From Albimonas pacifica (GTDB taxonomy: Bacteria; Pseudomonadota; Alphaproteobacteria; Rhodobacterales; Rhodobacteraceae), in NCBI RefSeq assembly GCF_900113695.1, contig NZ_FOQH01000003.1, positions 310,001 to 374,000 of the forward strand: a stretch of 64,000 nucleotides of DNA. Reading direction: 5' to 3'. The first letter of the stretch is position 1; the number at the start of each line of letters is the position of its first letter. The notes under the pieces were generated by a model. The model worked only from the letters and a program-made list of their open reading frames with translations, did no database searches and was not told the origin of the DNA. Both the position numbers and the translations under genes were made by a program. This document shows positions 26,646 through 35,986 of the stretch, one piece after another.

Positions 26646-28162
26646 GCGGGGAGGAGAGCGGTCCGGGGCCCTCCGACCTCAACATCCTCTTCATCACCGC
26701 GGACCAGCTCCGCGCCGACGTCCTGCACGGCCGGCTGGCGGGGATCGCCCCCACGCCGAACCTCGACCGTCTGGCCCGCTCCTCCGTCGTCTTCGAGAAC
26801 CACGTCACCGTCACCGCCCCCTGCGGCCCCGCCCGCGCGAGCCTGCTGACCGGGCTTTATGCCAGCAATCACGGCAGCTTGCGCAACGGCACGCCGCTGG
26901 ACGCGGGCCTGACCAACCTCGCGAAGGAGTGGCGCAAGGCCGGTCGCGAGCCCCTCCTCTTCGGCTACACCGACGCCACCCCCGACCCCGACGCTTTCGA
27001 CCCCGCCGACCCCACGCTGCGCAGCTACGAGGGACTGCTGCCGGGCTTCCGCGAGGTGGTCGAGATGCGCTTCGAAAGCCCCCACACCTGGCTCGCGCAC
27101 CTGATCGCGAAGGGCTACGACCTCCCCCGCCCGCTCCCCCAGCGCCTGTTCGAGCTCTACCTCCCCCAGGACGGCCGGATCACCGGCCCGGCCCTCTACA
27201 AGGCCGAGGACAGCGACACCGCGCTGCTCACCGACCTGACGATCGCCCACCTGGACGCCCGCCGCGACCACCCCTGGACGGCGCACCTGACCTACATCCG
27301 CCCGCACCCGCCCTTCGTCGCCCCGGCGCCCTGGAACGAGGCCGTCTCCCCCTCCGCCATCCCCCTCCCGGGCGAGGACCGCGCCGACCATCCCTTCACC
27401 CGGGCCTGGTTCTCCGAGCGCAATTCCTTCGGCCTGTGGATGGGCTTCAACGGCGATTGCGAGGGGCTGCCGGTCGACAAGGCGCAGGCGTTGCGGGCGG
27501 TCTATCTTGGGCTGGTGGCCGAGCTCGACCACCACATCGGGCGCCTGCTGGACTGGCTGGACGCCACCGGCCAGGCGGATCGCACCGTCGTCGTCTTCAC
27601 CGGCGACCATGGCGAGATGCTCGGCGACGGGCGGATGTGGGGCAAGCACTCGGTCTTCGAGGGCGCCTTCCACGTGCCCCTGATGATCCGCGACCCGCGC
27701 CGCCCCGCCCAGGCCGGGCGGCGCATCTCGGCGCCGACCGAGAGCGTGGACCTCGCCCCCACACTCCTGTCCCTCGCCGGAAAGGAACCTCCCGCCCCCT
27801 GGGACGGCCGCCCCCTGACGCCCTGGCTGGACGGCGAGACGCCGGAGGACTGGCGGACCTCGGCGCTGATGGAGATCGACTTCGCCGAACCCGCGGGCCG
27901 CGAGACCCGCTTCCAGCGCGCCTGGGGCACGGGCCTGGAAGACTCCGGCGCCGTGATCCTGCGCGAGGGCCGCTGGCGGCTGATCCGCTTCGCCGCCGAG
28001 GCCCTGCCGCCGATGCTCTTCGACATGGAGGCGGACCCGGACGAGACCACCAACCTCGCCCCCCAGGCGCCCGAGCAGGTGGCGCGGATGACCGAGACGC
28101 TGCTGCGCCGCCGCCTCGCCCGCGGCGGGCGCGGCAAGGCGCATCTGGCGGTGGGGGTCTGA
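26642..28162 (+). CDS. Phosphonate monoester hydrolase / arylsulfatase family protein
   Basis: A 506-residue sulfatase-superfamily enzyme starting at GTG 26642, inside the phnX stop. The formylglycine site is C61 in TAPCGPARASLLTG, which matches the CGPxRASLLTG pattern of phosphonate monoester hydrolases. Metal ligands include D21 (TADQ) and GDHGEMLGDGRMWGKHS. In a phosphonate operon it probably frees aminoethylphosphonate from esters such as phosphonolipid headgroups. It needs Cys-to-formylglycine conversion by an enzyme not in this window. Sulfate or phosphate diesters are possible alternative substrates. Confidence 0.8.
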   Translation: MSGEESGPGPSDLNILFITADQLRADVLHGRLAGIAPTPNLDRLARSSVVFENHVTVTAPCGPARASLLTGLYASNHGSLRNGTPLDAGLTNLAKEWRKAGREPLLFGYTDATPDPDAFDPADPTLRSYEGLLPGFREVVEMRFESPHTWLAHLIAKGYDLPRPLPQRLFELYLPQDGRITGPALYKAEDSDTALLTDLTIAHLDARRDHPWTAHLTYIRPHPPFVAPAPWNEAVSPSAIPLPGEDRADHPFTRAWFSERNSFGLWMGFNGDCEGLPVDKAQALRAVYLGLVAELDHHIGRLLDWLDATGQADRTVVVFTGDHGEMLGDGRMWGKHSVFEGAFHVPLMIRDPRRPAQAGRRISAPTESVDLAPTLLSLAGKEPPAPWDGRPLTPWLDGETPEDWRTSALMEIDFAEPAGRETRFQRAWGTGLEDSGAVILREGRWRLIRFAAEALPPMLFDMEADPDETTNLAPQAPEQVARMTETLLRRRLARGGRGKAHLAVGV

Positions 28163-28172
28163 GGGCAGGGCG

Positions 28173-28239
28173 CGCGCCCCGGGCTCGATCCGGGGCCTCT
28201 CGCGGCCGGCCCCGGGAGGCCCCGGATCAAGTCCGGGGC
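28173..28239. terminator. Paired hairpins between convergent genes
   Basis: In the 117-base gap between the phosphonate operon and the convergent efflux gene are two palindromes, GCCCCGGGCTCGATCCGGGGC at 28176-28196 (imperfect in the middle) and GCCCCGGAT-CAA-GTCCGGGGC at 28219-28239. The second is of a type I recall as common in alphaproteobacterial spacers. Together they can serve as a bidirectional terminator. Confidence 0.55.
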
Positions 28240-28279
28240 GCCCGTGGGGGCAGGGGGCGCGCAGCCCCCGGGGCGGCGC

Positions 28280-29839
28280 CTAGTGGGCCGAGACGGAGGC
28301 GTCCTCGGGCGGCTTCTTCATCACCAGCGCCACCAGCGCCAGGCCCGAGAACAGCACGGCGATCAGCAGGAAGATGTCGATGAAGCTCATCACCGTCGCC
28401 TGCCCGTGCAGGCGGCCGGCCATCTGCGCCAGCGCCCCGTCTGGGTTCAGCCCGTGGGAGGTCAGGTTCCCCTCCAGCATCTGCATCTGGCGCAGGGCCT
28501 CGGGGTTGGACCAGCCGACGGACTCGCGCAGCCGCTCGTAATGCAGGTCGGCGCGGTCGGACATGATCGTGTTGATCACCGCCAGCCCCACCGCGCCGCC
28601 GAGGTTGCGCATCAGGTTGTAGAGGCCCGAGCCGCCCTTCATCTTCTCCGGCGGCAGGGTGCCCAGCGCCAGGTTGTTGATCGGCACCATGCACAGCATC
28701 AGCGACAGGCCGCGAAGGATCTGGGGGAGCAGCAGCTCGTCGAAAGACCAGTCGGCGGTGAGCCCCGTCAGCATCCAGGTGGAGCTCGCGAAGCCCAGGA
28801 AGCCGATCAGCAGCATCACCCGCAGGTCCAGCCTGCGCGACAGGATCCCCGCCAGCGGCGCCGAGCAGAACATGGCGAGGCCCGAGACGAACACCGTCTC
28901 GCCGATCTGCAGGCTGTCGAGCCCGCGGATGGAGGCCAGATACAGCGGGTAGAGATAGGTCAGCCCGTAGAGCCCGATCCCCATCACGAACGAGAACGCC
29001 GAGCCGATCGAGAAGTTCACGTCCGTATAGGCCGAGAGGTCCACGATCGGGTCCTTGCGGGTCAGCGCCCGCCAGAAGGTCACGACCCCGCCCACGACCA
29101 TCACCACGGCCAGCACCGCCACCGCCTCGTCCTGCAGCCAGTCGTTGGAGGGGCCTTCCTCGAGCACGTATTCCATGCCGCCGAGGAACCCCGCCAGCGC
29201 CAGCAGCCCCCACCAGTCGAAGCGGTCGAAGAGCGTCCACTCCGGCTTGTCGAAGTCGATCAGCAGGAAGGCGCCCAGCGTGACGCCGATGCCCGGCAGC
29301 ACGTTGACCAGGAACAGCCAGTGCCAGGAGAGGTGGAACGAGAGATACCCGCCCACCGTCGGCCCCACCGTCGGGGCCAGCGTCGCCACCAGCCCCACCA
29401 TCGGCGAGACCAGGCTGCGCTTCGAGGCCGGGAAGATCGTGAAGGCCGCCGCGAAGACCGAGGGGATCATGCCGCCGCCCAGGAAGCCCTGCACCGCGCG
29501 CCACAGGATCATCTCGCCGATCGAGGACGACATCGCGCACATGAAGGAGGCGAAGGTGAACCCGGCCGCGGCGGCGGTGAACATCAGCCGCGTCGACATC
29601 ATCCGGCCCAGGAAGCCGGACAGCGGGATCATGATGACCTCGGCGATCAGGTAGGAGGTCTGCACCCAGCTGATCTCGTCGGGGCCTGCGGCGAGGCCGG
29701 CCTGGATCTCGGGCAGGGAGGCCGAGACGATCTGGATGTCCAGGATCGCCATGAACATCCCGAAGACCATCACCAGGAAGCCGACCACCCGGCGGGGCGT
29801 CAGCTCGGGCTCTGGGGCGGCGGACATGGAGCGTTCCAC
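28280..29839 (-). CDS. DHA2-family multidrug efflux transporter (EmrB/QacA type)
   Basis: A 519-residue major facilitator with about 14 membrane segments. DHA2 signatures are present: LDIQIVSASLPEI in TM1, WVQTSYLIAEVIMIPLSG, and GGGMIPSVFAAAF in the antiporter-motif region. It should be an inner-membrane proton-drug antiporter working with the EmrA-like adaptor encoded 55 bases upstream. It is probably repressed by the divergent TetR. Substrates are unknown. Confidence 0.88.
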   Translation of the reverse strand: MERSMSAAPEPELTPRRVVGFLVMVFGMFMAILDIQIVSASLPEIQAGLAAGPDEISWVQTSYLIAEVIMIPLSGFLGRMMSTRLMFTAAAAGFTFASFMCAMSSSIGEMILWRAVQGFLGGGMIPSVFAAAFTIFPASKRSLVSPMVGLVATLAPTVGPTVGGYLSFHLSWHWLFLVNVLPGIGVTLGAFLLIDFDKPEWTLFDRFDWWGLLALAGFLGGMEYVLEEGPSNDWLQDEAVAVLAVVMVVGGVVTFWRALTRKDPIVDLSAYTDVNFSIGSAFSFVMGIGLYGLTYLYPLYLASIRGLDSLQIGETVFVSGLAMFCSAPLAGILSRRLDLRVMLLIGFLGFASSTWMLTGLTADWSFDELLLPQILRGLSLMLCMVPINNLALGTLPPEKMKGGSGLYNLMRNLGGAVGLAVINTIMSDRADLHYERLRESVGWSNPEALRQMQMLEGNLTSHGLNPDGALAQMAGRLHGQATVMSFIDIFLLIAVLFSGLALVALVMKKPPEDASVSAH

Positions 29840-29894
29840 TGTGCTGTCTGCGCGGCCCGGTCGGCGACGGGATCGTCGGCCGAGGCGTTCGGGG

Positions 29895-31154
29895 TCAGTC
29901 GGCCGAGGCCAGCTTGTCGGAGGCGGGCGCGGCGCGCGGGCCCGCGGCCGGCCCGGGCTCGGGCGCGGTGCGGGTATCGACGGCCACGATGGCCGAGAGG
30001 CCGGCGCGCAGGGCGCCGGTGGCCTGCGCCTCGGCCGGGATCGCGATGCGCACCGGCACGCGCTGGACGACCTTGGTGAAGTTGCCCGTCGCGTTCTCCG
30101 CCGGCAGCAGCGAGAAGACCGAGCCGGTGGCCGGCGCGGTGGAGGTCACGCGCCCCTCGAAGCTGCGGTCGGGCAGGGCGTCGAAGGCGATCTCGACCCG
30201 CTCGCCCGCCGCGAGGCCGGGGAGCTGCGTCTCCTTGAAGTTCGCCTCGATGTAATAGCCCGCGTCGGGGACGAGGGCGGCGAGCCGGGCGCCGGGGGAG
30301 ACGAGGTCGCCCGCCTCCACCGCCAGGTTCGCGAGCGTCCCGTCGACCGGCGCGCGCAGCGTGGTCAGGTCGAGGTCGCGCTGCGCCTGGGCGACGGCGA
30401 GCTCGAGCTCGTGGCGCGAGCCTGCGGCCTCCGCCTTCTGGGCGGCGAGGACGTCGACCTGGGCGCGCGCGCTCTCCACCGCGGCCCTGGCCGAGGCGAG
30501 GTTGGCGGTGGCGGTGTCGTGGGCCTCGGTCGCGGCGTCGAGCTGCGCCTGGGCGGCGACCTTGCGGGAGACGAGGTCCCTGGCGCGCTCGAGGCTGATC
30601 GCGGCGTTCTTCAGGGTGGCCTCGGCGGCCTGCCGCCCGGCGAGGGCCTGGTCGACGGCGGCGCCGGCGGCCTCGATCTGGGCGTCGATGCGCGCCAGCG
30701 TGCGGTCGGCGGTGGCCACCCGGCTCTGCGCCACCTGCAGCGCCAGGCGGTAGTCGCCGTCGTCGAGCTGCACCAGCACCTCGCCCGCGCGCACGTGGCG
30801 GTTCTCCTCCACCGGGAGGGCGGCGACATAGCCCTGCACGCGGCTCGAGATCAGGGTGATGTCGGACTGCACGTAGGCGTCGTCCGTCTCGACCAGGAAG
30901 CGGCCGACGGTCCAGTACCGCCAGCCCTCCCAGCCGCCCGCGCCGAGCGCCGCGAGGCCCAGGACCGCCAGGACCGCCTTGCGCCGGCCGGAGCGTTTCG
31001 GCCGCGCGGGCGCCCCTGCCGCGGCTCCGGCTCCGGCCGCGGGCGCGGCGGAGTGGGCGTCGGGGGCGGCTGCGGGGTCGCCTTCGGGGGCGTCGCGCCG
31101 CTGGGAGGGCGCGACGGGGACCGCCGCGGCGGTCCGGGGGTCATGCTTCGACAT
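29895..31154 (-). CDS. HlyD/EmrA-family membrane fusion protein
   Basis: A 419-residue periplasmic adaptor. It has a Pro/Ala-rich cytoplasmic leader of about 58 residues, one membrane helix at about 60-80, then a lipoyl-like half (YVQSDITLISSRVQGYVAAL), a long coiled-coil region (about 150-270) and a second lipoyl half (LRAPVDGTLANLAVEAGDLV). It joins the EmrB-like pump to an outer-membrane channel. The promoter faces the TetR gene across a 167-base gap with two operators. Confidence 0.88.
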   Translation of the reverse strand: MSKHDPRTAAAVPVAPSQRRDAPEGDPAAAPDAHSAAPAAGAGAAAGAPARPKRSGRRKAVLAVLGLAALGAGGWEGWRYWTVGRFLVETDDAYVQSDITLISSRVQGYVAALPVEENRHVRAGEVLVQLDDGDYRLALQVAQSRVATADRTLARIDAQIEAAGAAVDQALAGRQAAEATLKNAAISLERARDLVSRKVAAQAQLDAATEAHDTATANLASARAAVESARAQVDVLAAQKAEAAGSRHELELAVAQAQRDLDLTTLRAPVDGTLANLAVEAGDLVSPGARLAALVPDAGYYIEANFKETQLPGLAAGERVEIAFDALPDRSFEGRVTSTAPATGSVFSLLPAENATGNFTKVVQRVPVRIAIPAEAQATGALRAGLSAIVAVDTRTAPEPGPAAGPRAAPASDKLASAD

Positions 31155-31209
31155 CTTCGCGTCCTTCGGCGGGGCGGGCGGGGGCCGGCGCGACTCGCAG
31201 GGAGACGGG

Positions 31210-31229
31210 ATCGAACCGGACGGTTCGAT
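31210..31229. promoter_or_regulatory. TetR-type operator 1
   Basis: A 20-base inverted repeat, ATCGAACC then GGAC then GGTTCGAT, 55 bases before the emrA-like start. The same half sites recur in operator 2, 57 bases away, in the gap between the divergent efflux and TetR genes. The symmetry and shared halves make it very likely the TetR binding site. Confidence 0.82.
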
Positions 31230-31266
31230 GGCAGATAGAGCGGGGGGAAAGCGGAATCAAGACTTC

Positions 31267-31286
31267 ATCGAACCGCACGGTTCGAT
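31267..31286. promoter_or_regulatory. TetR-type operator 2
   Basis: A 20-base inverted repeat, ATCGAACC then GCAC then GGTTCGAT, 35 bases before the tetR-family start. It differs from operator 1 at one central base. It should let the regulator control its own gene as well as the pump. A further GGTTC half site follows at 31293. Confidence 0.82.
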
Positions 31287-31321
31287 TAAGTACGGTTCCC
31301 GACGACCGTGCAGGAGCGACG

Positions 31322-32029
31322 ATGACCGCGCCCGATCCCGAGACCGATCCCGAGGCCGGGACGCCCCCGGCCGACGCCGCCCCCGCCCGTCGTCACGCCG
31401 CCGGCGCCGACCCGGCCAAGCGCGCCCAGATCCTGGAGGGGGCTGCCCGCGCCTTCCTGGAGAAGGGCTTCGACGCCGCCTCGATGGAGGACGTGCGCCG
31501 GGCGGCCGGCGTCTCGAAGGGGACGATCTACGTCTACTTCGCCGACAAGGTGGAGCTGTTCGAGGCGCTGGTCGCCGACAAGCGCGACCGGATGTTCGCC
31601 GACGTGATCTCGCTGCTGGAGGAGGATCTGCCCCTGCGCGCCAAGCTGACCCGCTTCGGCGAGGCGCTGAGCCGGGTGCTGTGCTCCGAGGACGTGATCC
31701 GCGCCCAGCGCATCGTCATCGGGGCGGTGGCGCGGATGCCCGGGATGGGCGAGCGCTTCTACCGCGTCGGCCCCAGCCGGATGCACGACCGGCTCGCGGC
31801 GCTGTTCGAGGCGGAGGTCGCGGCGGGCCGGCTCGCGGTTCCCGACGCGCGGATGGCGGCGGTGCAGTTCATCGAGCTGGTCTCGGCCGGGGTCTGGCGC
31901 CGGCGCCTGTTCTGCGGCCCCCATGCGGGGGTCGAGGAGGCGGAGATCGTGCGCACCGTCGCCTCGGCGGTGGAGCTGCTGCTGCGCGCCTGGGGGCGCG
32001 GCGAGGCCCGGCAGGGCCTCGACGACTAG
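31322..32029 (+). CDS. TetR-family repressor of the adjacent efflux pair
   Basis: A 235-residue regulator. The helix-turn-helix is at residues about 53-72 (ASMEDVRRAAGVSKGTIYVY), after a disordered Pro/Ala/Asp N terminus of about 28 residues. The C-terminal ligand domain carries a TetR_C-like pattern (RMPGMGERFYRVGPSR). It is divergent from the emrA/emrB-like genes, with two matching operators between, so it most likely represses both transcripts until a pump substrate binds. Confidence 0.88.
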   Translation: MTAPDPETDPEAGTPPADAAPARRHAAGADPAKRAQILEGAARAFLEKGFDAASMEDVRRAAGVSKGTIYVYFADKVELFEALVADKRDRMFADVISLLEEDLPLRAKLTRFGEALSRVLCSEDVIRAQRIVIGAVARMPGMGERFYRVGPSRMHDRLAALFEAEVAAGRLAVPDARMAAVQFIELVSAGVWRRRLFCGPHAGVEEAEIVRTVASAVELLLRAWGRGEARQGLDD

Positions 32030-32066
32030 GCGGGCCGCCCCCCGGCCCTGCGGGGGGGGCGGTCGG

Positions 32067-32552
32067 TCACTTCATCCGGGCGAGCAGGTCGGTCTTCCAG
32101 ACGAACTGGTGCACCAGCACCGCGGCGACGTGGACGAAGACCAGCGCCAGCAGCAGGTTCATCAGGATCTCGTGCAGCTCGGCCGCCGCGCCGATCAGCC
32201 CGAACCAGGCGGCGAGACCGGTGAGCGGCATCGCCAGCAGCAGCGCGTAGATCGCGACATGCGCCCATTTCGAGGCGGTCCGGAACGGCTCCGGCTCCGC
32301 CGCCGGCGCCTCGGGCGCGCCGTGGCTGCGGCGCAGCCGCAGGCGGGCCAGCGCCAGCGCCAGCACCGTCAGGCCGATGACGAGATGGACGACGGGGACC
32401 GTGCTCCACACCTGGGCGCCGGCCTCCATCGAGTCGTGGAACGGGCGGCCCATCGAGTCGAAGACCAGCCATTGCAGCGCGATCAGCGCCACGACGGCCC
32501 AGTGGAGGATCTTCTGGGCGGGGGAATAGGAAAGGGCGGCGGCTTGGGTCAT
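32067..32552 (-). CDS. Cytochrome b561-type membrane protein
   Basis: A 161-residue four-helix membrane protein of the bacterial (YodB/CybB) cytochrome b561 family. Histidines that could ligate two b hemes occur in ILHWAVVALIALQW, VVHLVIG, WAHVAIYALLLAMPLTG and VHVAAVLVHQF. The start is ATG 32552 (MTQAAALSYSP). Longer in-frame sequence upstream is the tail of the decayed monooxygenase. It may carry electrons from quinol to an unknown acceptor. Confidence 0.82.
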   Translation of the reverse strand: MTQAAALSYSPAQKILHWAVVALIALQWLVFDSMGRPFHDSMEAGAQVWSTVPVVHLVIGLTVLALALARLRLRRSHGAPEAPAAEPEPFRTASKWAHVAIYALLLAMPLTGLAAWFGLIGAAAELHEILMNLLLALVFVHVAAVLVHQFVWKTDLLARMK

Positions 32553-32559
32553 GTCCTGG

Positions 32560-34152
32560 CTCCGCGAAAGCAGGGGGGCGCTTGGGGTTGCACGTTGGAA
32601 CCCGGCGGCTCCGTCGGCAACGGCCGTCGGCGCCGTCCCGCCCCGGCGCGCGACGCAGGGCTCGGTCGGCGAAGAGCTTCGCCTGCTCGGCCGCGACGCG
32701 GGCCGGGCAGCGCTCGGGCAGCAGGCGGACGAAGCGGTCGAGCCAGACGCGGCGCGCGTGACCCCGATGCGCGAGCGCCCCCGCGCGACGCCGTCGAGGA
32801 TCGCGCGCGCGGCGGTCGCGGGGGGCGTCTTCAGGAGCTTCTCCTCGCAGACCTTCAGCCGGGCCTCGGCGCGGGCGCGCTCGGCGGGGCCCTGCGCGGG
32901 GCGCACGGGCGTGCGGACCGCGGCGCCGGTCGCCTCCATGTGGTCGAGCCGGCGGCGGAAATGCTCGCACAACAGGCCGATCTTCAGGGTCCAGGCGGCG
33001 TTGGTGCAGCCGATGGCGAAGCAGACGTTCGGCGCGCCCGAGCGCATCATGCCCCCGAACACCAGATGCTCGGAGGGAACCGCCGCCGCCCCGTCGACCG
33101 AGAGCGCGGCCCCCCCGAAGAGCTGCAGCGTCAGGCCGGTGGCGGTCACGATCGCGTCGGCCTCGACCTCGGTCCCGTCCTGCATCCGCAGGCCCTCGGG
33201 GGTGAAGCGCGCCGCCGCGCCGGTGACGAGCGGGGCGCGGCCTTCCCTGATCGCCGCGCAGAAATCCCCGTCGGGGACGGCGCGGAGGCGCTGGTCCCAG
33301 GGGTCGTAGGGCAGGTTGAAGGGGCGGTCGACGTCGAAACCCTCGGGCAGGGACCTGCGGTCGATCCAGGCGATCAGCCGGCGCGCGGTCTGCGGACATC
33401 GCCGGCAGAGCCGCCAGACCCAGCGTTGCAGCAGGACGTACTTGCGCCGGGCGAAGGCGTAGGCGCGCCGCGGCGGCGGCAGGCGGCGGGCGAGGGCCGC
33501 CAGCGGGTCGCCCGAGGGCATCGGCGGCACGTAGCCCGGCGTGCGCTGCACCTGGGTGACGTGGGCCGCGGTCTCGGCCGGCGCCGGAACCAGGGTGACG
33601 GCGCCGGCGCCGCTGCCGATCACGGCGATGCGCCTGCCCGTGGCGTCGATATCCGCGGGCCGGAACTGGGGGGGAGGATCGGGCCTTCGAAGCTCTCCTC
33701 GCCGGGGAGGTCCGGGCGATGGCCCTCGGCGTAGTCGCAGCAGCCGGTGGCGCCGAAGATCCAGCGGGCGCGAAGCGTGCTTTCCGCGCCGTCCTCCTCA
33801 TGGCGCCGGCGCACGGTCCAGGGCGCAGTGCGCAAGGACCACCCGGCGGCTGAAGCGGATGCGGGGGGGTGACGTCGTGCTCGTCCGCGGCCTCGCGCAG
33901 GTCGGCGAGGATCTCGTCCGCCCCGGCGATGGCGTTGGGCGAGGTCCAGGGCTTGACGTCGTAGCCGAAGGCGTAGAGGTCCGAATCCGAGCGCACGCCC
34001 GGGTAGCGGAACAGGTCCCAGGCGCCGACCAGGTCCTCGCGCGCCTCGACCGCGGCCCAGGCGCGGCCGGGCGCCGCGCGGGTCAGCCGGCAGGCGGCGC
34101 CGATGCCCGACAGGCCGGCGCCGATGATCAGCACGTCGAGCGTCGCGGTCAT
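32560..34152 (-). pseudogene. Frameshifted flavin-containing monooxygenase
   Basis: This was a FAD/NADPH monooxygenase of the Baeyer-Villiger/AlmA group, now spread over three frames. The start (GAGLSGIGAACRL, then VGAWDLFRYPGVRSDSDLY) is in one frame to about 33870, where the frame breaks at a G7 run. HEEDGAESTLRARWIFGATG resumes in another frame. A second G7 run near 33670 moves to the frame of RRIAVIGSGAGAVTLVPAP, the NADPH site. A last shift near 32758 restores WLDRFVRLLPERCP. At least four breaks argue for decay. Two at G7 runs could be sequencing errors. Confidence 0.78.
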
Positions 34153-34292
34153 CGCGGCCCGCCCATGGCGCCCAGTCCGGCGGAGCGCGGGCGGGTTTCA
34201 ACGTCCCGATGGCCTCGCGCGGCCCGCCGCGGGCGCGAGGCCGGCGGGCGGAGGCGCAAGGCCGGGGGCGCGGGAGCCGCTCGGAGGCCCTC

Positions 34293-35957
34293 TCAGGCCT
34301 CCCAGGTGATGCGGCCGCCGCAGATCGTGACGGCGGCGCGGGCCTGGTCGATCTCGGAGGGCGGCAGGGCCTCGAGGTCGTGGGACATCACCGCGACGTC
34401 GGCCATCATGCCCGGCGCGAGGCGGCCCTTGCGGTCCTCGTTGAACTCGACCCAGGCGTTGCCGGCGGTGTAGCTCTCCAGCGTCTCCGCCAGGGTCTGG
34501 GCGTTGTCGACCCAGGGCTCGCCCAGGTCGAGGGGGGCGACGGCGGCCTTGAGGTTCGTCGTGACGTCCACCGGCATCACCGGCCAGTCGGTGGAGAAGA
34601 TCACCCGCGCGCCCGAGTCCCGGATCTTTCGCCAGGCGAAGGCCCAGGGGATCTGGCGCGCGTGCAGCATCTTGCCGGCGCCGTCCGGGGGGAAGACCCC
34701 GCCGAAGGGGGCGTGGCCGGGCTGGATGGAGGCGACGGCGCCGAGTTCCTTGAAGCGGGGGAGGTCGGCGGGGTCGAGGACCTCGATATGCTCGACGCGG
34801 TGGCGGGAATCGCGCGGGCCGTTGGCCTCGCGCGCGGCCTGGAAGCCGTCGAGCGTGCGGCGCACGGCGAGGTCGCCGATGGCGTGGACCGCGATCTGGA
34901 AGCCGCGGCGGTCGGCCTCGATGCAGGCGGCGTTGAAATGCTCGGGCGTGAACACGGCGTCGCCGGTGGTGGTCAGGCCGGGGTAAGGCTCGATCATCAG
35001 GGCGGTGGAGCTCTCCACCACGCCGTCCATGAACATCTTCACCCGGCCGGTCCACAGCCAGTCGGAGGCGAAGCGGCGGCGCATCTCCTCGGCCTCCTCG
35101 AAGCGGGAGAGGGGGTCGTGGCTTTTCAGGTGGAAGGGGACCTCGGTGCGGCAGAGCAGGTCGCCCGCGGCCTCGCAGGCCTGCAGGATCTCGGCCGTGT
35201 AGAAATTGCCGTCCATGTTGTGGAGGCTGGTGATCCCGTGGGAGGCGGCGTGGCGCAGGCCGCGGGCCATGACGGTGGCGTCGAGCGCGCGCTCGGCCGC
35301 GGTCGGGGCGGGCGCCGGGTCGGCGCCCGAGACCAGGCCGAACATGTCGCGCCCGCCGTAGCGGGTGTGGGCGAGGATCGGGGCGTAGGCGCCGGGCTCG
35401 CGCAGCTCCCCGGTCGCGGTGCCGTCGGGGGCGAGGCGGATCTCGGAGCCCATCTCGGTGGCGCCGCCGTGCAGCAGGCCCGCGAGCTCCAGCGCCCTGG
35501 TGTTGGCCCAGATCGTGTGGTGATCGGGGGCGAACATCGCGAAGGGACGGTCGGGGAGCACCCGGTCGAGGTCCTGGCGGGTGGTGCTCCGGCCCGGGCC
35601 GAGGACCGCGTAGTCCGCCTGGATCGCGAAGACCACGCGGTCGGCGGGGTTGGCGGCGGCGTAGGCGCGGACCCTGTCGGTCAGCGCCTCGATCCCCGTC
35701 ACGCCGTAAAGGTCGAGATAGTCGAGCTCCACCGCGCCCTGGAAGAGATGCACGTGGCTGTCGATGAAGCCCGGCAGGACGGTCGCGCCCTGGGCGTCGA
35801 CGATGCGGGTGGCGGGGCCGGCGAGGCCGCGGATCTCGGCGGTCTCGCCGACGGCGGCGATCCGGCCGCCGGAGAGAGCGAGCGCCGAGGCGCGCGGGCG
35901 GGCCGGGTCCATGGTCAGGAGGCGGCCGTTGAGGACGACGAGATCGGGGGGCACCAT
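34293..35957 (-). CDS. Amidohydrolase family protein (YtcJ-like)
   Basis: A 554-residue metal-dependent amidohydrolase. The start is ATG 35957 (MVPPDLVVLNGRLLTMDP). The frame upstream runs into the repeat element and is not coding. Signature elements are PGFIDSHVHLF (HxH metal site), the VKMFMDGVVES strand, AVHAIGDLAVRRTLDGF, RVEHIEVL and FSTDWPV. This subgroup hydrolyses N-acyl or amide substrates that are seldom known. It lies near M81 and M20 peptidases on the same strand, which suits a role in breaking down imported amides. Confidence 0.84.
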   Translation of the reverse strand: MVPPDLVVLNGRLLTMDPARPRASALALSGGRIAAVGETAEIRGLAGPATRIVDAQGATVLPGFIDSHVHLFQGAVELDYLDLYGVTGIEALTDRVRAYAAANPADRVVFAIQADYAVLGPGRSTTRQDLDRVLPDRPFAMFAPDHHTIWANTRALELAGLLHGGATEMGSEIRLAPDGTATGELREPGAYAPILAHTRYGGRDMFGLVSGADPAPAPTAAERALDATVMARGLRHAASHGITSLHNMDGNFYTAEILQACEAAGDLLCRTEVPFHLKSHDPLSRFEEAEEMRRRFASDWLWTGRVKMFMDGVVESSTALMIEPYPGLTTTGDAVFTPEHFNAACIEADRRGFQIAVHAIGDLAVRRTLDGFQAAREANGPRDSRHRVEHIEVLDPADLPRFKELGAVASIQPGHAPFGGVFPPDGAGKMLHARQIPWAFAWRKIRDSGARVIFSTDWPVMPVDVTTNLKAAVAPLDLGEPWVDNAQTLAETLESYTAGNAWVEFNEDRKGRLAPGMMADVAVMSHDLEALPPSEIDQARAAVTICGGRITWEA

Positions 35958-35986
35958 GGGCTCCTGATTTGGCCGGCGGGGGGAGG

